Source: Desulfomonile tiedjei (lineage in GTDB: Bacteria; Desulfobacterota; Desulfomonilia; Desulfomonilales; Desulfomonilaceae). From it: DNA of 64,000 bases. The stretch covers positions 1 to 64,000 of the forward strand of contig JACRDF010000048.1 of assembly GCA_016212925.1 (NCBI GenBank), written 5' to 3'. Shown piece after piece: positions 35,797 to 46,462 of this stretch. Both the position numbers and the translations under genes were made by a program. The number at the start of each line of letters is the position of its first letter. Position 1 is the stretch's first letter. The notes under the pieces were generated by a model. That model did no database searches. It was given only the letters and a program-made list of their open reading frames with translations, and was not told where the DNA came from.

Positions 35797-37233
35797 ATGA
35801 CGAAGTGGAAATGCAGCACCTGCGGATGGATTTACGATCCTGCGAAGGGCGATCCGGAGAACGGAATTACTCCCGGAACACCGTTCGATGATCTGCCGGA
35901 TTCGTGGGTCTGCCCCATTTGTGGGTCTGGCAAAGAAGTCTTTGAATTGGAAGGCTCCGAGTTGGGAGGGGGTCCCGATGGCGACAAGTTCATCATGGAT
36001 GACCGAGCCCAACGACTCCTTACCGTTGGCAAAACCATGTACAAGGAACGGTTTGAAAACGTATTCCGGGTGGCCCAGAAGCTGACATCTTCCATGAATA
36101 TCGGCGAAGTGCTGGAAATGATAAGGGACGAAGCAAGAACAACCCTCCCTCAATTGCACGAAGTTTGCCTTCTCGTAATAGACCCGGAAGCCCAGCATTA
36201 CACCCGCCCCCTTCATTGCGCGGTGGAAAAGCAGAGAATCAATTGCCAGCTTTGCAAAAGGGGCAGAGGAACGATAAACAGTGCATTAGGCCAGAATTCC
36301 GCGGCTGTGTGCTTTCTCCCGGGCGAGAGTGGAGGCCATCCGGCAGTGGATGGATTGCCGCCGGCAAATTTCTCCGAAATCGTGTTCCCGATTTGTGAAG
36401 GCGACAGACCGCTGGCCGTCCTGGATGCAATAGCAAGGCCCGGCAGTGAGGGTCTGAGCCAAAAAGACTTCATGCTGCTGAAAGACCTGGTCGAACTCGC
36501 CAGTAACGTGATCAAGAACGCGCGCAACCACTGGAGAATGTCCCAGGAAAAGCTTACCGTGGACAGAATTCTTGAGCATCTGCGGCCGTTTGTTCCTTCC
36601 ACGGTTCAAAGGATCGTGGAAAAAGACCCTTCCGCGCCCGATTTGGAGAAAAAGGACATAGACGTCACGGTCCTGTTTTTGGATGTGGCGGGTTATACTC
36701 GGATCAGCGAGACTCAGAGCAGAGATAAGGTGACTTTCATTATTGAGAAGTATTTCTCCAGTTTTTTCGATATCATAAGCGATGATGGGGGAGACGTAAA
36801 CGAGACGGCCGGTGACGGCCTCATGGTCATATTTCAGGGCCGGCCGAAACAGACAGCGTTGAGCGCGGTCAAAGCAGCCCTGGAGATTAGAGGTAAGACG
36901 CTCGAGATTAACGATGAGTTGAAGGACCGCTTCGCGCCGGTGGAAGTAAATATGGGTATCAACTCGGGGATCGCTGCGGTGGGAATGAACCGATTCGCGG
37001 GGAGTTCAGGGACCCGAATGACCTTTACAGCTAGCGGACCGGTGACGAATGTTGCGGCACGGATAGCATCCGCGGCAAAGCACGGGGATATTCTGGTTGG
37101 TCCGGAGACGGCTTCAAGAGTGCGTGAAGATACCAAGCTGTTTGACAGGGGATTGATGAATTTCAAGAACGTGCAAGCGCCGGTCCAGGTCTTCAGCCTA
37201 GTCCGCGATAGCGAGAATGTGGACACAAGATAA
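35797..37233 (+). CDS. rubredoxin-GAF-class III nucleotide cyclase fusion
   Basis: A 478-residue signalling protein with three parts. Residues 1-52 are a complete rubredoxin (Cys6, Cys9, Cys39, Cys42, with YDP and [12 protein letters not shown]). Residues 85-250 are GAF-like (a conserved CQLCKRG adds a second CxxC at 150-153). Residues 285-470 are an adenylate/guanylate cyclase catalytic domain, with metal Asp296 in LFLDVAGYT, Asp340 in [11 protein letters not shown], and transition-state Asn418 and Arg422 in TNVAARI. The usual GD-x-VN reads GPVTN, so substrate preference is unclear. It probably makes cAMP or cGMP in response to iron redox state. It is divergent from the zinc operon and convergent with the 852-residue kinase gene 20 bases away. 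Confidence 0.88.
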   Translation: MTKWKCSTCGWIYDPAKGDPENGITPGTPFDDLPDSWVCPICGSGKEVFELEGSELGGGPDGDKFIMDDRAQRLLTVGKTMYKERFENVFRVAQKLTSSMNIGEVLEMIRDEARTTLPQLHEVCLLVIDPEAQHYTRPLHCAVEKQRINCQLCKRGRGTINSALGQNSAAVCFLPGESGGHPAVDGLPPANFSEIVFPICEGDRPLAVLDAIARPGSEGLSQKDFMLLKDLVELASNVIKNARNHWRMSQEKLTVDRILEHLRPFVPSTVQRIVEKDPSAPDLEKKDIDVTVLFLDVAGYTRISETQSRDKVTFIIEKYFSSFFDIISDDGGDVNETAGDGLMVIFQGRPKQTALSAVKAALEIRGKTLEINDELKDRFAPVEVNMGINSGIAAVGMNRFAGSSGTRMTFTASGPVTNVAARIASAAKHGDILVGPETASRVREDTKLFDRGLMNFKNVQAPVQVFSLVRDSENVDTR

Positions 37234-37253
37234 ATAGGAGATTGAGGACACTA

Positions 37254-39812
37254 TCACCTGTCATCCAACACCGCTCGAACCGCCTGAAGCATCTGTTTCA
37301 CATTGTAAGGCTTGCCGACGAACCCCCTGGCCCCAAGGTCGACAGCTTCAGTCCTTAAGTCCCCAGCAGTATAGCCACTGGCTATCAGGACTTTTACAGA
37401 AGGGTCAATCTTGAGCATCTCAGCGAGACACTGCTTGCCGCCCAGTCCCGGCATCACAAGGTCCAGAATGACTAAACCGATTTCAGATTGATTTCTCGTG
37501 AAGACCTCAAGGGCTTCCGCTCCATTTTCCGCCATCAACACCTTGTAGCCTGATCTGGTCAGGATTCGCTCTCCAAGCTCTCTCACAAGATCTTCGTCGT
37601 CCACCAGCAGGATTGTCTCAGTGCCCTGTTCCGGGGCTTTTCCTGAATCCGACAGACCGGAAGAAGGGCCGTCGACAAGCCTCGGCAGGTAGATGTTGAA
37701 AGTGGTCCCCTTGCCGGGTTCGCTTACACATTCGATGCAACCGCCATGACGCTCGACAATTCCGTACACGACGGGAAGTCCTAGACCGGTTCCCTTACGT
37801 GAATCCCAACCTTTGGTGGTAAAGAAAGGATCGAAAATCCGTTCCTGCGTCTGTTTATCCATTCCCGCGCCCGTGTCCGAAACACTCAACATTACATAGT
37901 CGCCTGGTGTAACCCCGGGATGAGGGGCGGAGGACACCCCATCGAACGCCTTGCTTGCGGTCTCAATAGTGAGTTTTCCACCTTCGGGCATGGCTTCATT
38001 AGCATTGATAGCGAGATTCATCACCATCTGGTCCATTTGTGCGGGGTCTGCATTGACCGGCGCCAACCCCTCGCCCAGGCGCAGTTCAATTTGGACCATT
38101 TTGGGCAGTGTTCGAGACAATAACCTTTCGAGATTTCGCACTTGACGGTTGAGATCCAGTGGGACGGAGTTTGTCTCCGCGTTTCTGCCGAACGTCATTA
38201 GCCTCTGGACCAATTCTGCCCCACTGCGTCCCGTTTGAAGTATCTTCTGGAGGTCGGCATAAGCCGGGTCGTTTTCATCCCTGTCCATAAGGAGCATTTC
38301 CGAATATCCGAGGATGACGGTCAGCATGTTGTTGAAATCGTGTGCAATGCCGCCGGTCAAAGTGCCGATGGCCTCTACTTTTTGCGCCTGGAGAAGCTGA
38401 GACCTCAGCCTTTCTCTCTCTTCTTCAGCGAGCTTGCGTTCGCTTATGTCCCGGACAACGGCAAGCAGGCGATCTTGTCCGCCTATGACGGCCCGTTTGA
38501 GGTTGACTTCAACCCAAAACAATCTCCCATCCTTGTCCTTGGCATGCCAGTCAAATAGCTGAGGTTGCCCCTGCGCTGCCAGCCTGGTCCATTTAACGGC
38601 ATCTTCCTGGGAATACAGCGGTTCGCCTGAACTCAGCTGTTCGATCGTGAGGCGGAGAGCCTCTTCTATGGGGTAACCGTACATTTCACACATTTTCCGG
38701 TTAACATCCAATATTTCCCCGGTCGCCATGTCATGCACAAAAATGGCCTCATTCATTGAATCGAAAACCGCCCGGAAATTGGCTTCAGACTTGCGTAGGG
38801 CCTCTTCAGCCAATTTTCGGTCCGTAATGTCCAGAGAATATTCAATAATCCTAACAACTCGTCCTTGGGCGTCAAAAATCGGGTGTCCGTGGATTTCAGC
38901 GCATCTTGGTCTACCTTTTCGATCTTGATACGCGAATTCGAGTACCACCGGACCGCCCGTTTTCTTTACACGCTCGACCGCACACGGATGCTCCAGCCCG
39001 TCGCATGGGCTATCTCTGTGCTGGAGGACCGAGTAGCAGGTCGGCTTGTCGTCCAGCGAAGGTATCTTGGTAGCCCTATTTGCCAGCTCAATCGTATAGT
39101 CGTCGGCATTTATGACGTAGAAAGGGTGGCTCAACGATTCCACCACGGTGTTCAAAAACTCTTTTTGATTTCTGATTTCTTCTTCCGCTCGTTTGCGATT
39201 AGTGATGTCCTGACTCGTTCCGAGCATTCGTACCGGCTGTCCGTTTGGATCGCGTTCGACGACTTTTCCGCGTGCCGCGATCCATGCCCAATCACCGGAT
39301 TTGGTTTGAAGTCTATATTCGGCCTCATAGGTTGGGCGCGCGCCGTCCAGATGGTCATTCAATCCCTTGCGGACATTAGGCCAATCGTCAGGGTGAATCA
39401 TTCTTTTCCAAGTCCTGACATCGGCCCCAAAGTCATGGGGTGAGTAGCCCAACATGTCGAAGGAACGGGAACTCCAAATGGCCTTTCCGGTGGTCAAGTC
39501 CCAGTCCCAGAAGCTCAGCTCCGCCGCTTCAAGGGCGAGGCCCAGCCTCTCTTCGCTATCGCGCAATGCCGCTTCTGTTTCCCGGCGAGCCGAGATTTCT
39601 TTTTCCAATTCTTCTATTGTGGATTCAAGGTCAATTGTTCGATTCCGGACTCGGCCTTCGGGTTCGCCTGTGGGACTTCTCATGGCCTGCTTGTCCTGCT
39701 TCCCCTCCACGTGCTCCATCTTTGTCAATGACGCCTGCAACTCGGCTATTCGTTGCCGCATTTCACTCAGTTCGGTAATGAGTTGCTCTTTGGTCTTTGA
39801 ATGCTCGTTCAT
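37254..39812 (-). CDS. hybrid histidine kinase: three PAS, HisKA, HATPase, receiver
   Basis: An 852-residue cytosolic protein with no membrane helix. An N-terminal coiled coil (residues 1-85) leads to PAS1 (about 90-205, LSFWDWDLTTGKAIW), PAS2 (215-335, with Cys259 and Cys270 plus Cys277) and PAS3 (340-462). HisKA has the phosphoacceptor His491 in GGIAHDFNNML. The HATPase has N-box LAINANEA, DTGAGMD and GTGLGL. A C-terminal receiver has phosphate acceptor Asp784 in VILDLVMPG. The hybrid layout implies a phosphorelay to an unlinked protein, since no partner response regulator lies nearby. It lies 123 bases downstream of the 1734-residue kinase gene. Confidence 0.9.
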   Translation of the reverse strand: MNEHSKTKEQLITELSEMRQRIAELQASLTKMEHVEGKQDKQAMRSPTGEPEGRVRNRTIDLESTIEELEKEISARRETEAALRDSEERLGLALEAAELSFWDWDLTTGKAIWSSRSFDMLGYSPHDFGADVRTWKRMIHPDDWPNVRKGLNDHLDGARPTYEAEYRLQTKSGDWAWIAARGKVVERDPNGQPVRMLGTSQDITNRKRAEEEIRNQKEFLNTVVESLSHPFYVINADDYTIELANRATKIPSLDDKPTCYSVLQHRDSPCDGLEHPCAVERVKKTGGPVVLEFAYQDRKGRPRCAEIHGHPIFDAQGRVVRIIEYSLDITDRKLAEEALRKSEANFRAVFDSMNEAIFVHDMATGEILDVNRKMCEMYGYPIEEALRLTIEQLSSGEPLYSQEDAVKWTRLAAQGQPQLFDWHAKDKDGRLFWVEVNLKRAVIGGQDRLLAVVRDISERKLAEEERERLRSQLLQAQKVEAIGTLTGGIAHDFNNMLTVILGYSEMLLMDRDENDPAYADLQKILQTGRSGAELVQRLMTFGRNAETNSVPLDLNRQVRNLERLLSRTLPKMVQIELRLGEGLAPVNADPAQMDQMVMNLAINANEAMPEGGKLTIETASKAFDGVSSAPHPGVTPGDYVMLSVSDTGAGMDKQTQERIFDPFFTTKGWDSRKGTGLGLPVVYGIVERHGGCIECVSEPGKGTTFNIYLPRLVDGPSSGLSDSGKAPEQGTETILLVDDEDLVRELGERILTRSGYKVLMAENGAEALEVFTRNQSEIGLVILDLVMPGLGGKQCLAEMLKIDPSVKVLIASGYTAGDLRTEAVDLGARGFVGKPYNVKQMLQAVRAVLDDR

Positions 39813-39935
39813 CGAGGGCTCCTGCGGACAAACGATTGCAAGTTATGGCGGAAAAAATTCTATCGTCAGACTCGGATCCGGGCGGATGTTACCACGCTCG
39901 AAACCGCGCCAACAAGCAAAGAACTCAGGAGGATT

Positions 39936-42900
39936 TCAGCCTTCGTCGAGCACTTTGCGAACGGTCCGGAGCAGATCCGTTATGTTATAAGGCTTGCCGA
40001 CAAAACCACGGGCTACAGGTTCTATGCCCCCTTCGGCCGGACCGTCGGCGGAATAGCCACTGGCTATAAGGACCTTTACATGGGGGTCGATCTTCAGGAG
40101 TCCGTCGAGGCACTGCTTGCCGCCCATTTCAGGCATGATAAGATCCAGAATTACCAGTGCGATTTTCGCGCTTTCCTTTTCATATAGGCTTAACGCCTCT
40201 TTCCCGTTGACCGCGGTGAGTACGGTGTATCCGGATCGCTCCAGGATCCTTTTCCCCAGATCTCTTATTATTTCTTCGTCATCTACCAGCAAAACGGTCT
40301 CGGCGCCTCCTGGAACAGCCTGCCTGTCGGACGGGTTCTCCAATTCCGCTTCGCTGGGGATGACCGGCAGGTAGATTTTGAATGTGGTCCCTTGACCAAG
40401 CTCGCTTTCACAAGAGATGTGACCGCCATGTTGTTTAACGATTCCATAGACCATGGCCAGCCCCAGGCCTGTTCCTCTGCCTAATTCTTTGGTGGTGTAG
40501 AACGGCTCGAAAATGTGGTTCAGGGTTCGCGTGTCCATGCCGCTGCCTGTATCCGAGACGGAAAGCAGCACGTAATCACCCGGCTTCTCCCCGAGGTGCA
40601 GCCTGGAGTGCCCTTCATCCAGAGTAACTTGCTGTGTTGCAATGGTCAGCTTACCGCCATCCGGCATGGCATCTCTGGCATTTACCGCGAGGTTCATAAG
40701 AATTTGCTCCAACTGCGTGGCATCCGCGTGAACAGCGAGTATCTTGTCGGACAAGGCCAGTTCAACCTCTATCATTTTAGGAATGGTTCGTGTCAGCAGC
40801 TTTCTGACCTGTTTTATTTCGTGGTTGAGGTTAAGGGGACGGGGGTTGATTTCGGTCTTGCGACTAAATGCGAGCATCCTTTGAACCAGTTCGGCTCCGT
40901 TCCGGGCTGCCTGGTTTATTTTCTGAATGTCGGCATAATAAGGGTCGCGTCCATCCTTGCCAATAAGAAGCAGCTCGGAAAACCCCAAGATTACGGTTAG
41001 GAGGTTATTAAAGTCGTGCGCTATGCCTCCGGCCAACGTTCCGATCGCCTCCATTTTTTGTGCCTGAAGAAGCTGGGCTCTCAAAGACTCCTTTTCCTGT
41101 TCCGCAAGCTTACGTTCCGTAAGGTCCTCGACAAGCTCTATAAATCCCGTTGCCTCACCATCCTGCCCAAGAACCGGAAATGCACTGATCCGCACACTGA
41201 CGCGGGTCCCGTCCTCCTTTACGACTTCCCTTTCGGACTCTGCCGGCTCGCCTGTGCTCATTGCCCGAACCCCTGGACAATGCGAGCAGACCGCGTCACG
41301 CTTTTCAAATGTCCGAAAGCATTTCTTGCCCCTGAACTCGTCCGCGGGTTTGCCTATCCCTCTGGCAATTGTAGCGTTCGACATGATTATATTGTGGTTC
41401 GCATCTATTAAAGAGATGCCGACGCCAACGTTATCCACGAGAATTCGATAGAGGTCTTCACTCTCTTGCAAGGAATTCATCAGGCGCTCTCGCTCCGCAA
41501 TAGTTCGCGCCAATTTTATATTGCTGTAACCGAGCGTGGACAGTATGTCGGCCAACTTGGTGTAAAAAGTCATCACCGCCTCTACCGTTGCCCGGCTCCA
41601 TCGAGGCGCTTTTTCAAGGGCTGCCAGGTACTGTTCCTCGTCGAATCCGTATCGGCGGGCCTGAGACCGGAAGGCTTCGTAATCAGGCTCCTCGTCATCA
41701 AAGAGAAACTGTCCTGTAAAAATATTGCCAAGATGCTTCCCTCCGACCAAGATGGGTGTAGCGACATCCCACATGTTGTTCTTGCACCGGTACAATTTGA
41801 AACCGCCCTGTTCAACTCCACCGGATAGCATCGTGTCACTTTCTATGCAGTGTTCACGGGTCTCAGGATGCCGCCGGTGAAACTTTGTGCAGATTTCCTG
41901 CCAGCCTGTGGCGACCAGGACCCTGCCCTCCAGGTCGATTATCCCCACCGGGATTTTTGTCAGAGTGAAAAAGTAGTCCATGAGGGCCTGGACTCTTGGC
42001 GTATCAATGACATCCGCAAGTTCCAGTGTAGAGATATCGCCCTCGGGCAAAAGGATGGAATCGAGTTTCATTCGGACACGGGCTTCACTTTCGCGCAGAG
42101 CGTCCTCGGCACGTCTCCGGTCGGTAATATCCACCATAACGCCGATTATGCCGGCCAGGCCGCCGTCGATAGCAAAAAAGGGCGCTTTGCGATTCATAAA
42201 GAACCGTTCAACACCGTCGGCCGCCATGAAATTAAAGTCATACGATTGGACATGGGGATGGTCGATTATTTCCCGATCTCTTGCACTCCATATATCCGCC
42301 ACGTCCCTTGAAATAACTTCGTAAACAGACCTCCCCACCACTTGTTCCTTGGACAGGCCTACCACGGCAGCGAATGCCTCATTACACCCTAAATATTTGC
42401 CCTCCGCGTCTTTGTAGAAAACCGGGTTGGGAATGGAATCGATCAAGGCTTGCTGGAAATCCGAAAGATGTCTCAGTGAGTCCTCGGCCTCTTTGCGCTC
42501 GGTGATGTCCTGAGAAATTCCCAGCAGATAGGAAGCTTGTCCGTCTTTGGCATAGACGGGCACTTTCCTCGTGTGAAGGACCCTTGTGCCCAGAGTCTTG
42601 GTGAGGACCGGTTCCTCCGGTATATCAAGGGTTTCGCCTGATACGAAGCTTTCGCTGTCTTTCTTCCAAAAGAAATCCGCCTGTTCCCTGGGAAAGAAGT
42701 CATAGTCGGTCTTGCCGATAACCTGCTCCTTGGCAAATCCGAAAAGCGTCTCGCTGGCCTTATTCCACAAAATGAACTGCCCACTTTGGGCAGATTTTGC
42801 GAAGACAGGGACGGGGAGATTGTCCACTACCGTATTCAGGAATTCTTCGGCTCGCTTGACCTGTTCTTCGGCCAGCTTGCGATTCGTGATGTTGTCAAAT

Positions 42901-45140
42901 ACTGCAACAAAGTGTTCTCTTTCCGACCTGTAGACAGAGATGGAAAACCAAATCCCCAGGACATCCACGTAGGTCTCGAATTTCTCGGGTTTGCCTGTCA
43001 AGGCCACCCTGCCATAGATTTCAAACACTTCAGGATTGGATTCCCTTATTCCTGGTATTACGTCGGTCACTTTCTTGCCGATGACATTGTTCAAACCTGT
43101 CAATCTCTCGAATGAGTCGTTGACATCGAGGTACACAAAATCTTGCGCCTTGCCGTCTTCGTAAAACATCCTGCAATAGGCGTAACCTTCAAGCATATTT
43201 TCGAATAGCGAGCGATATCGCTCTTCGCTTTTCCGCAAGGCTTCCTCCGCCCTCTTGCGTTCCGTTAGATCGACCGCAACCCCTCTGAAACCCACTACTG
43301 TCCCGTTCCTTTCAATGGGGTTTGAATAAGAGATCACTGGGAAGAAATCATTGTCGCGGGTTTTAATAAGGTATTCTCGTCCGATGATCTTTTCGCCGCC
43401 CAGTATTTTAACGAGGTCTTGCGCGGCTCCCTCCGAGTCTTCCGGAGCTATGATTTCCAGCAAGTGAGTTCCCTTGCGAATGTCTTCCCATGTATAACCG
43501 GTTGTCTCCAACGCCGCCTGATTGGCAAAAGTAAAAAACCCTTCTTGGTTGGCCTCATAGACGAACTGCGGCAACATGTCAGCCAGGTCTCTGAAACGCT
43601 TTTCGCTTTCTCTTAATTCCTCTTCGGCTCTCTTCCGTTCCGTAATATCTACGGCGAGGTGGAATTTCGCATCACGTCCGTCAATCCACTTAATAATTCT
43701 GTCCGTCGCTATGAAATCCCTGTTCGTCGTGGGATTGTGATAGTCCCATTGATACGGTTCGCCCCGCAGCCTGATGACTGTCCCCTTTGGGCAATGAGCA
43801 CAGGGCTTTTCTAACCCGTGTATTTCCTTGTAGCAACTCCCCCCGAGCAGCTCTCTTCCATACAGGTTCTTGGCAGCTTTATTTGCATAGAGGATTTTAT
43901 AAGTGTTGACGTCTATTACTTGGATAACCTCGTTTATGCTCTCGAAAAGTAAGAGAAGCTGTTCTCGCTCGGTCCTCAGGGCCTCCTCCACTTGCTTGCG
44001 CTGGGAAAACTCGAGGAGAAGCTTCTCGTTGGCCTCTTTCAGATCTGCCGTGCGCTCTTCAACACGCTTCTCAAGTTCGTCTCTGGCATTACTCAGGGCC
44101 AGTTCATACTCTTTCCGTTTTGTGACGTCGCGGCCCACGGCATAGATCAAGCCTTCTTGAGGAATTGGGAACATATTCCAAGAAACCCAGCGATACGAAC
44201 CATCCTTGTGCCGACAACGATTTCGGAACTCATATAAAGGTTGGCCGGACTCCAGTTGCCCTCCCGTTGCCACGGTCGCCTCGCGGTCTTCGGGCTGGAC
44301 CAGTTCGATCCCCGGCATGGTAAGGAGTTCTTCTTTCGTCCACCCCAACGTCTTGGTGAACGCGGGGTTGACTTGTTTGAAGAACCCGTCGAATCCGGCA
44401 ATGCACAACATATCTATCGATAGGTTGAACAGGCGATCCCGTTCCCGTTCCACCTTTGTGCGATCAAGCACAATACCGATGCTCACACCGACCCCTTCGA
44501 AGAAACTGATCATTTCCGGAGTAAAGCAGTTCTTGCGGGAATCGTTGAGTTGCAGCAGGCCGATGATTTCAGGACCCGATCGCAACGGTATGAGCGCGAC
44601 CGATTCGTAGCCTTCTCCGTTACATTGGTTTCTCGTTCGGGTCTGACGTTCTTTTTCCGTGGTGGTGGCGAGAAGTTCCGTCGTGCAGTTGGACCAGAAA
44701 CTGCCTCCCTGCGTGAAAAAGGGCAGAGAAGGGTCGGTCCGCCCGCGTAATATGTTCCCGCACATGCATTCCAGCAGAGGATTCCCGGTGGAATCTCGGA
44801 TAATCTCACCTGCCTCGTTTCGACTGCACAGAGAGCTTTCTGCTTCAACAAAGTAGCCGGGGAACCCAATGGTTTCGAAATATGGGAAATCCTCACCGTC
44901 GCGCAGGCGAATCCCGACGGCTTCAAATCCGGTGAACTCCTTGACCATGCCCAGGATTTCCCGCATCGCGTCCGAAGCCTCAGTTTGCCGGTTTAGAAGC
45001 TCCAAGATGCGAACGGCCAATATTTGGCTTTCCTGGGCCCATCGGAGGTTCCTTTTCAGCACCTCCAGCTCGTGGTTCGGCGGGTTGGAGCCGGCCGGTT
45101 CGCTTAAGTTGTCTTTGGGTGTTTGATCGTCGTTTCTCAT
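39936..45140 (-). CDS. giant hybrid histidine kinase: GAF, seven PAS, PocR, kinase, receiver
   Basis: A 1734-residue cytosolic sensor. A GAF domain (about 40-230) has cysteines at 105, 125, 127 and 152. PAS domains follow at roughly 235-345, 395-505, 515-630, 640-755, 765-885, 890-1010 and 1225-1345. Between the last two lies a PocR domain (1035-1200, KIPVGIIDLEGRVLVATGW, Cys1084, Cys1098, Cys1119). The second and seventh PAS carry CAHCPKG and CSHCPG. HisKA has His1375 in GGIAHDFNNLL, the HATPase follows, and the receiver has Asp1666. The last 370 residues closely resemble the neighbouring 852-residue kinase, so the two are probably paralogues with differently grown sensor arrays. PocR domains are known to bind small hydrocarbon-derived ligands. 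Confidence 0.9.
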   Translation of the reverse strand: MRNDDQTPKDNLSEPAGSNPPNHELEVLKRNLRWAQESQILAVRILELLNRQTEASDAMREILGMVKEFTGFEAVGIRLRDGEDFPYFETIGFPGYFVEAESSLCSRNEAGEIIRDSTGNPLLECMCGNILRGRTDPSLPFFTQGGSFWSNCTTELLATTTEKERQTRTRNQCNGEGYESVALIPLRSGPEIIGLLQLNDSRKNCFTPEMISFFEGVGVSIGIVLDRTKVERERDRLFNLSIDMLCIAGFDGFFKQVNPAFTKTLGWTKEELLTMPGIELVQPEDREATVATGGQLESGQPLYEFRNRCRHKDGSYRWVSWNMFPIPQEGLIYAVGRDVTKRKEYELALSNARDELEKRVEERTADLKEANEKLLLEFSQRKQVEEALRTEREQLLLLFESINEVIQVIDVNTYKILYANKAAKNLYGRELLGGSCYKEIHGLEKPCAHCPKGTVIRLRGEPYQWDYHNPTTNRDFIATDRIIKWIDGRDAKFHLAVDITERKRAEEELRESEKRFRDLADMLPQFVYEANQEGFFTFANQAALETTGYTWEDIRKGTHLLEIIAPEDSEGAAQDLVKILGGEKIIGREYLIKTRDNDFFPVISYSNPIERNGTVVGFRGVAVDLTERKRAEEALRKSEERYRSLFENMLEGYAYCRMFYEDGKAQDFVYLDVNDSFERLTGLNNVIGKKVTDVIPGIRESNPEVFEIYGRVALTGKPEKFETYVDVLGIWFSISVYRSEREHFVAVFDNITNRKLAEEQVKRAEEFLNTVVDNLPVPVFAKSAQSGQFILWNKASETLFGFAKEQVIGKTDYDFFPREQADFFWKKDSESFVSGETLDIPEEPVLTKTLGTRVLHTRKVPVYAKDGQASYLLGISQDITERKEAEDSLRHLSDFQQALIDSIPNPVFYKDAEGKYLGCNEAFAAVVGLSKEQVVGRSVYEVISRDVADIWSARDREIIDHPHVQSYDFNFMAADGVERFFMNRKAPFFAIDGGLAGIIGVMVDITDRRRAEDALRESEARVRMKLDSILLPEGDISTLELADVIDTPRVQALMDYFFTLTKIPVGIIDLEGRVLVATGWQEICTKFHRRHPETREHCIESDTMLSGGVEQGGFKLYRCKNNMWDVATPILVGGKHLGNIFTGQFLFDDEEPDYEAFRSQARRYGFDEEQYLAALEKAPRWSRATVEAVMTFYTKLADILSTLGYSNIKLARTIAERERLMNSLQESEDLYRILVDNVGVGISLIDANHNIIMSNATIARGIGKPADEFRGKKCFRTFEKRDAVCSHCPGVRAMSTGEPAESEREVVKEDGTRVSVRISAFPVLGQDGEATGFIELVEDLTERKLAEQEKESLRAQLLQAQKMEAIGTLAGGIAHDFNNLLTVILGFSELLLIGKDGRDPYYADIQKINQAARNGAELVQRMLAFSRKTEINPRPLNLNHEIKQVRKLLTRTIPKMIEVELALSDKILAVHADATQLEQILMNLAVNARDAMPDGGKLTIATQQVTLDEGHSRLHLGEKPGDYVLLSVSDTGSGMDTRTLNHIFEPFYTTKELGRGTGLGLAMVYGIVKQHGGHISCESELGQGTTFKIYLPVIPSEAELENPSDRQAVPGGAETVLLVDDEEIIRDLGKRILERSGYTVLTAVNGKEALSLYEKESAKIALVILDLIMPEMGGKQCLDGLLKIDPHVKVLIASGYSADGPAEGGIEPVARGFVGKPYNITDLLRTVRKVLDEG

Positions 45141-45884
45141 GAATAGGCCTCGATTGCAGGACGCTTAGATGATTGGCCGGGGTTCCCTAGAACGGGACAA
45201 TGCCATACGGGGATGGGGTTAGAAGACTGACGTGGCTGTGAAAGATGAGAGAAAACCATGGACAAAGCCAGTTGTAGTCAACCCACAGAGCCAGCCTCCT
45301 TTTGGCAGAAACTCCTTGCAAATTCTTGCACATAGTTTGCCATGTCGGGCGGTTTTTTTCAAGCCTCGTACCCGTGGGCAGCTCCGGCAGAAGAAAAGAG
45401 AGCGGGCATGCGAATCGCGGAACTCTTTCGCGCTGTTTAGGAGCGGAGAGAGACAGCAAAGGGAGAATTAGGCCAGACGGAGGCATAGGCTGACGAGATG
45501 GAACTAGGCAGCCGGATGGGCCCGGACGTTCGGTGGGACAGGCTTCCAGCCTGTCTATTTGGATGACCGGCAAGATGCCGGTCCCACCAGCGGGTCGCGA
45601 AGCGACAGGAGGTGATTTCCAGCCTGCGAGTAGCCCCGGCAGTCTTTGGACAGGGTAGTGTCCTCGCAACAGCCCCTCTTGTGCCTACGGCACCCGGAGG
45701 CAGTAGCCTCCGGGCCACCCGGCGTAGCACCATTTCTCCGCGCCGATGAATTCTGAGACAATCTCATCTTGCCGGTCCTACTCGTACCTGACCGGTTACC
45801 ACCAAATTCGGCCGAAAAAAGGAAAGGCCAGGTTGTACCCTGACCTAACTTCTTGATTGTGCTATGGTCGGCAGGCGAATAAAG
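45141..45884. other. long non-coding gap with one hairpin repeat
   Basis: A 744-base region. Overlapping frames on both strands have no recognisable domain or ribosome site. The only clear structure is the inverted repeat at 45532-45588. It may contain the promoter of the giant kinase at its left end. Confidence 0.55.
45532..45588. repeat. intergenic hairpin repeat, GGTGGGAC type
   Basis: GGTGGGAC faces GTCCCACC, with inner hairpins CAGGCTTCCAGCCTG and ACCGGCAAGATGCCGGT. The same design occurs at 51375-51431. Confidence 0.7.
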
Positions 45885-46385
45885 TCATTTGGCGTCTAAT
45901 ACTTTGTTCCACTTCTCCAGATATTTTTCCGCTTTCTTGAACAATTCCGTGGTATCGCCCTCGATGACTATCTCTTGGATCACGTCATTTTGTTCGATGC
46001 TGTTGACCACATCCTGATCCTGAGACCCCAGCACTTCCCCGAAGATGGAGTGTTTTCTGTCGAGCCAGGGCGTTGGAACGTGAGTAATAAAGAACTGGCT
46101 GCCATTGGTGCCGGGGCCGGCATTCGCCATGGACAGAATTCCGGGTTTGTCGTGTTTCAATTCCGGAACAAACTCATCCTCAAACTTGTAACCCGGTCCG
46201 CCGGTTCCTGTTCCGAATGGACAGCCCCCTTGAATCATGAAATTCTCGATCACTCGATGGAATTTCAGACCGTTGTAGAAGCCCCTCTGAGCCAGATTCA
46301 CGAAGTTGGCCACCGTAATGGGGGTTAGGTCGGCAAAAAGCCTCAAAGATATGTTTCCCTTGTTGGTCTTCATCGTTGCATTCAT
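45885..46385 (-). CDS. cyclophilin-type peptidyl-prolyl cis-trans isomerase
   Basis: A 166-residue cytosolic cyclophilin. Catalytic and binding segments are clear: [22 protein letters not shown] (catalytic Arg in FHR), then [19 protein letters not shown] and [11 protein letters not shown]. It accelerates proline isomerisation in folding proteins. The first ATG (46385) is chosen because GGAGG lies 6 bases upstream. A GTG two codons earlier overlaps that site. It is separated from other genes and appears monocistronic. Confidence 0.93.
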   Translation of the reverse strand: MNATMKTNKGNISLRLFADLTPITVANFVNLAQRGFYNGLKFHRVIENFMIQGGCPFGTGTGGPGYKFEDEFVPELKHDKPGILSMANAGPGTNGSQFFITHVPTPWLDRKHSIFGEVLGSQDQDVVNSIEQNDVIQEIVIEGDTTELFKKAEKYLEKWNKVLDAK

Positions 46386-46462
46386 TTGCACCTCCTTTAG
46401 CCTATCCTACTACAGAAATGTGGTTGCGGCACCGGAATTCCGATCCTTCGCGGTCCGACACC

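Noticed and set aside
37254-45140. A frameshift joining the two hybrid kinases into one gene
   Set aside because: Each has its own start, complete kinase and receiver, and a clear stop with 123 bases between them.
45187-45767. Overlapping frames of 60-160 codons upstream of the cyclophilin gene
   Set aside because: They cross the GGTGGGAC hairpin and have Arg/Pro-rich compositions typical of frames in GC-rich repeats.
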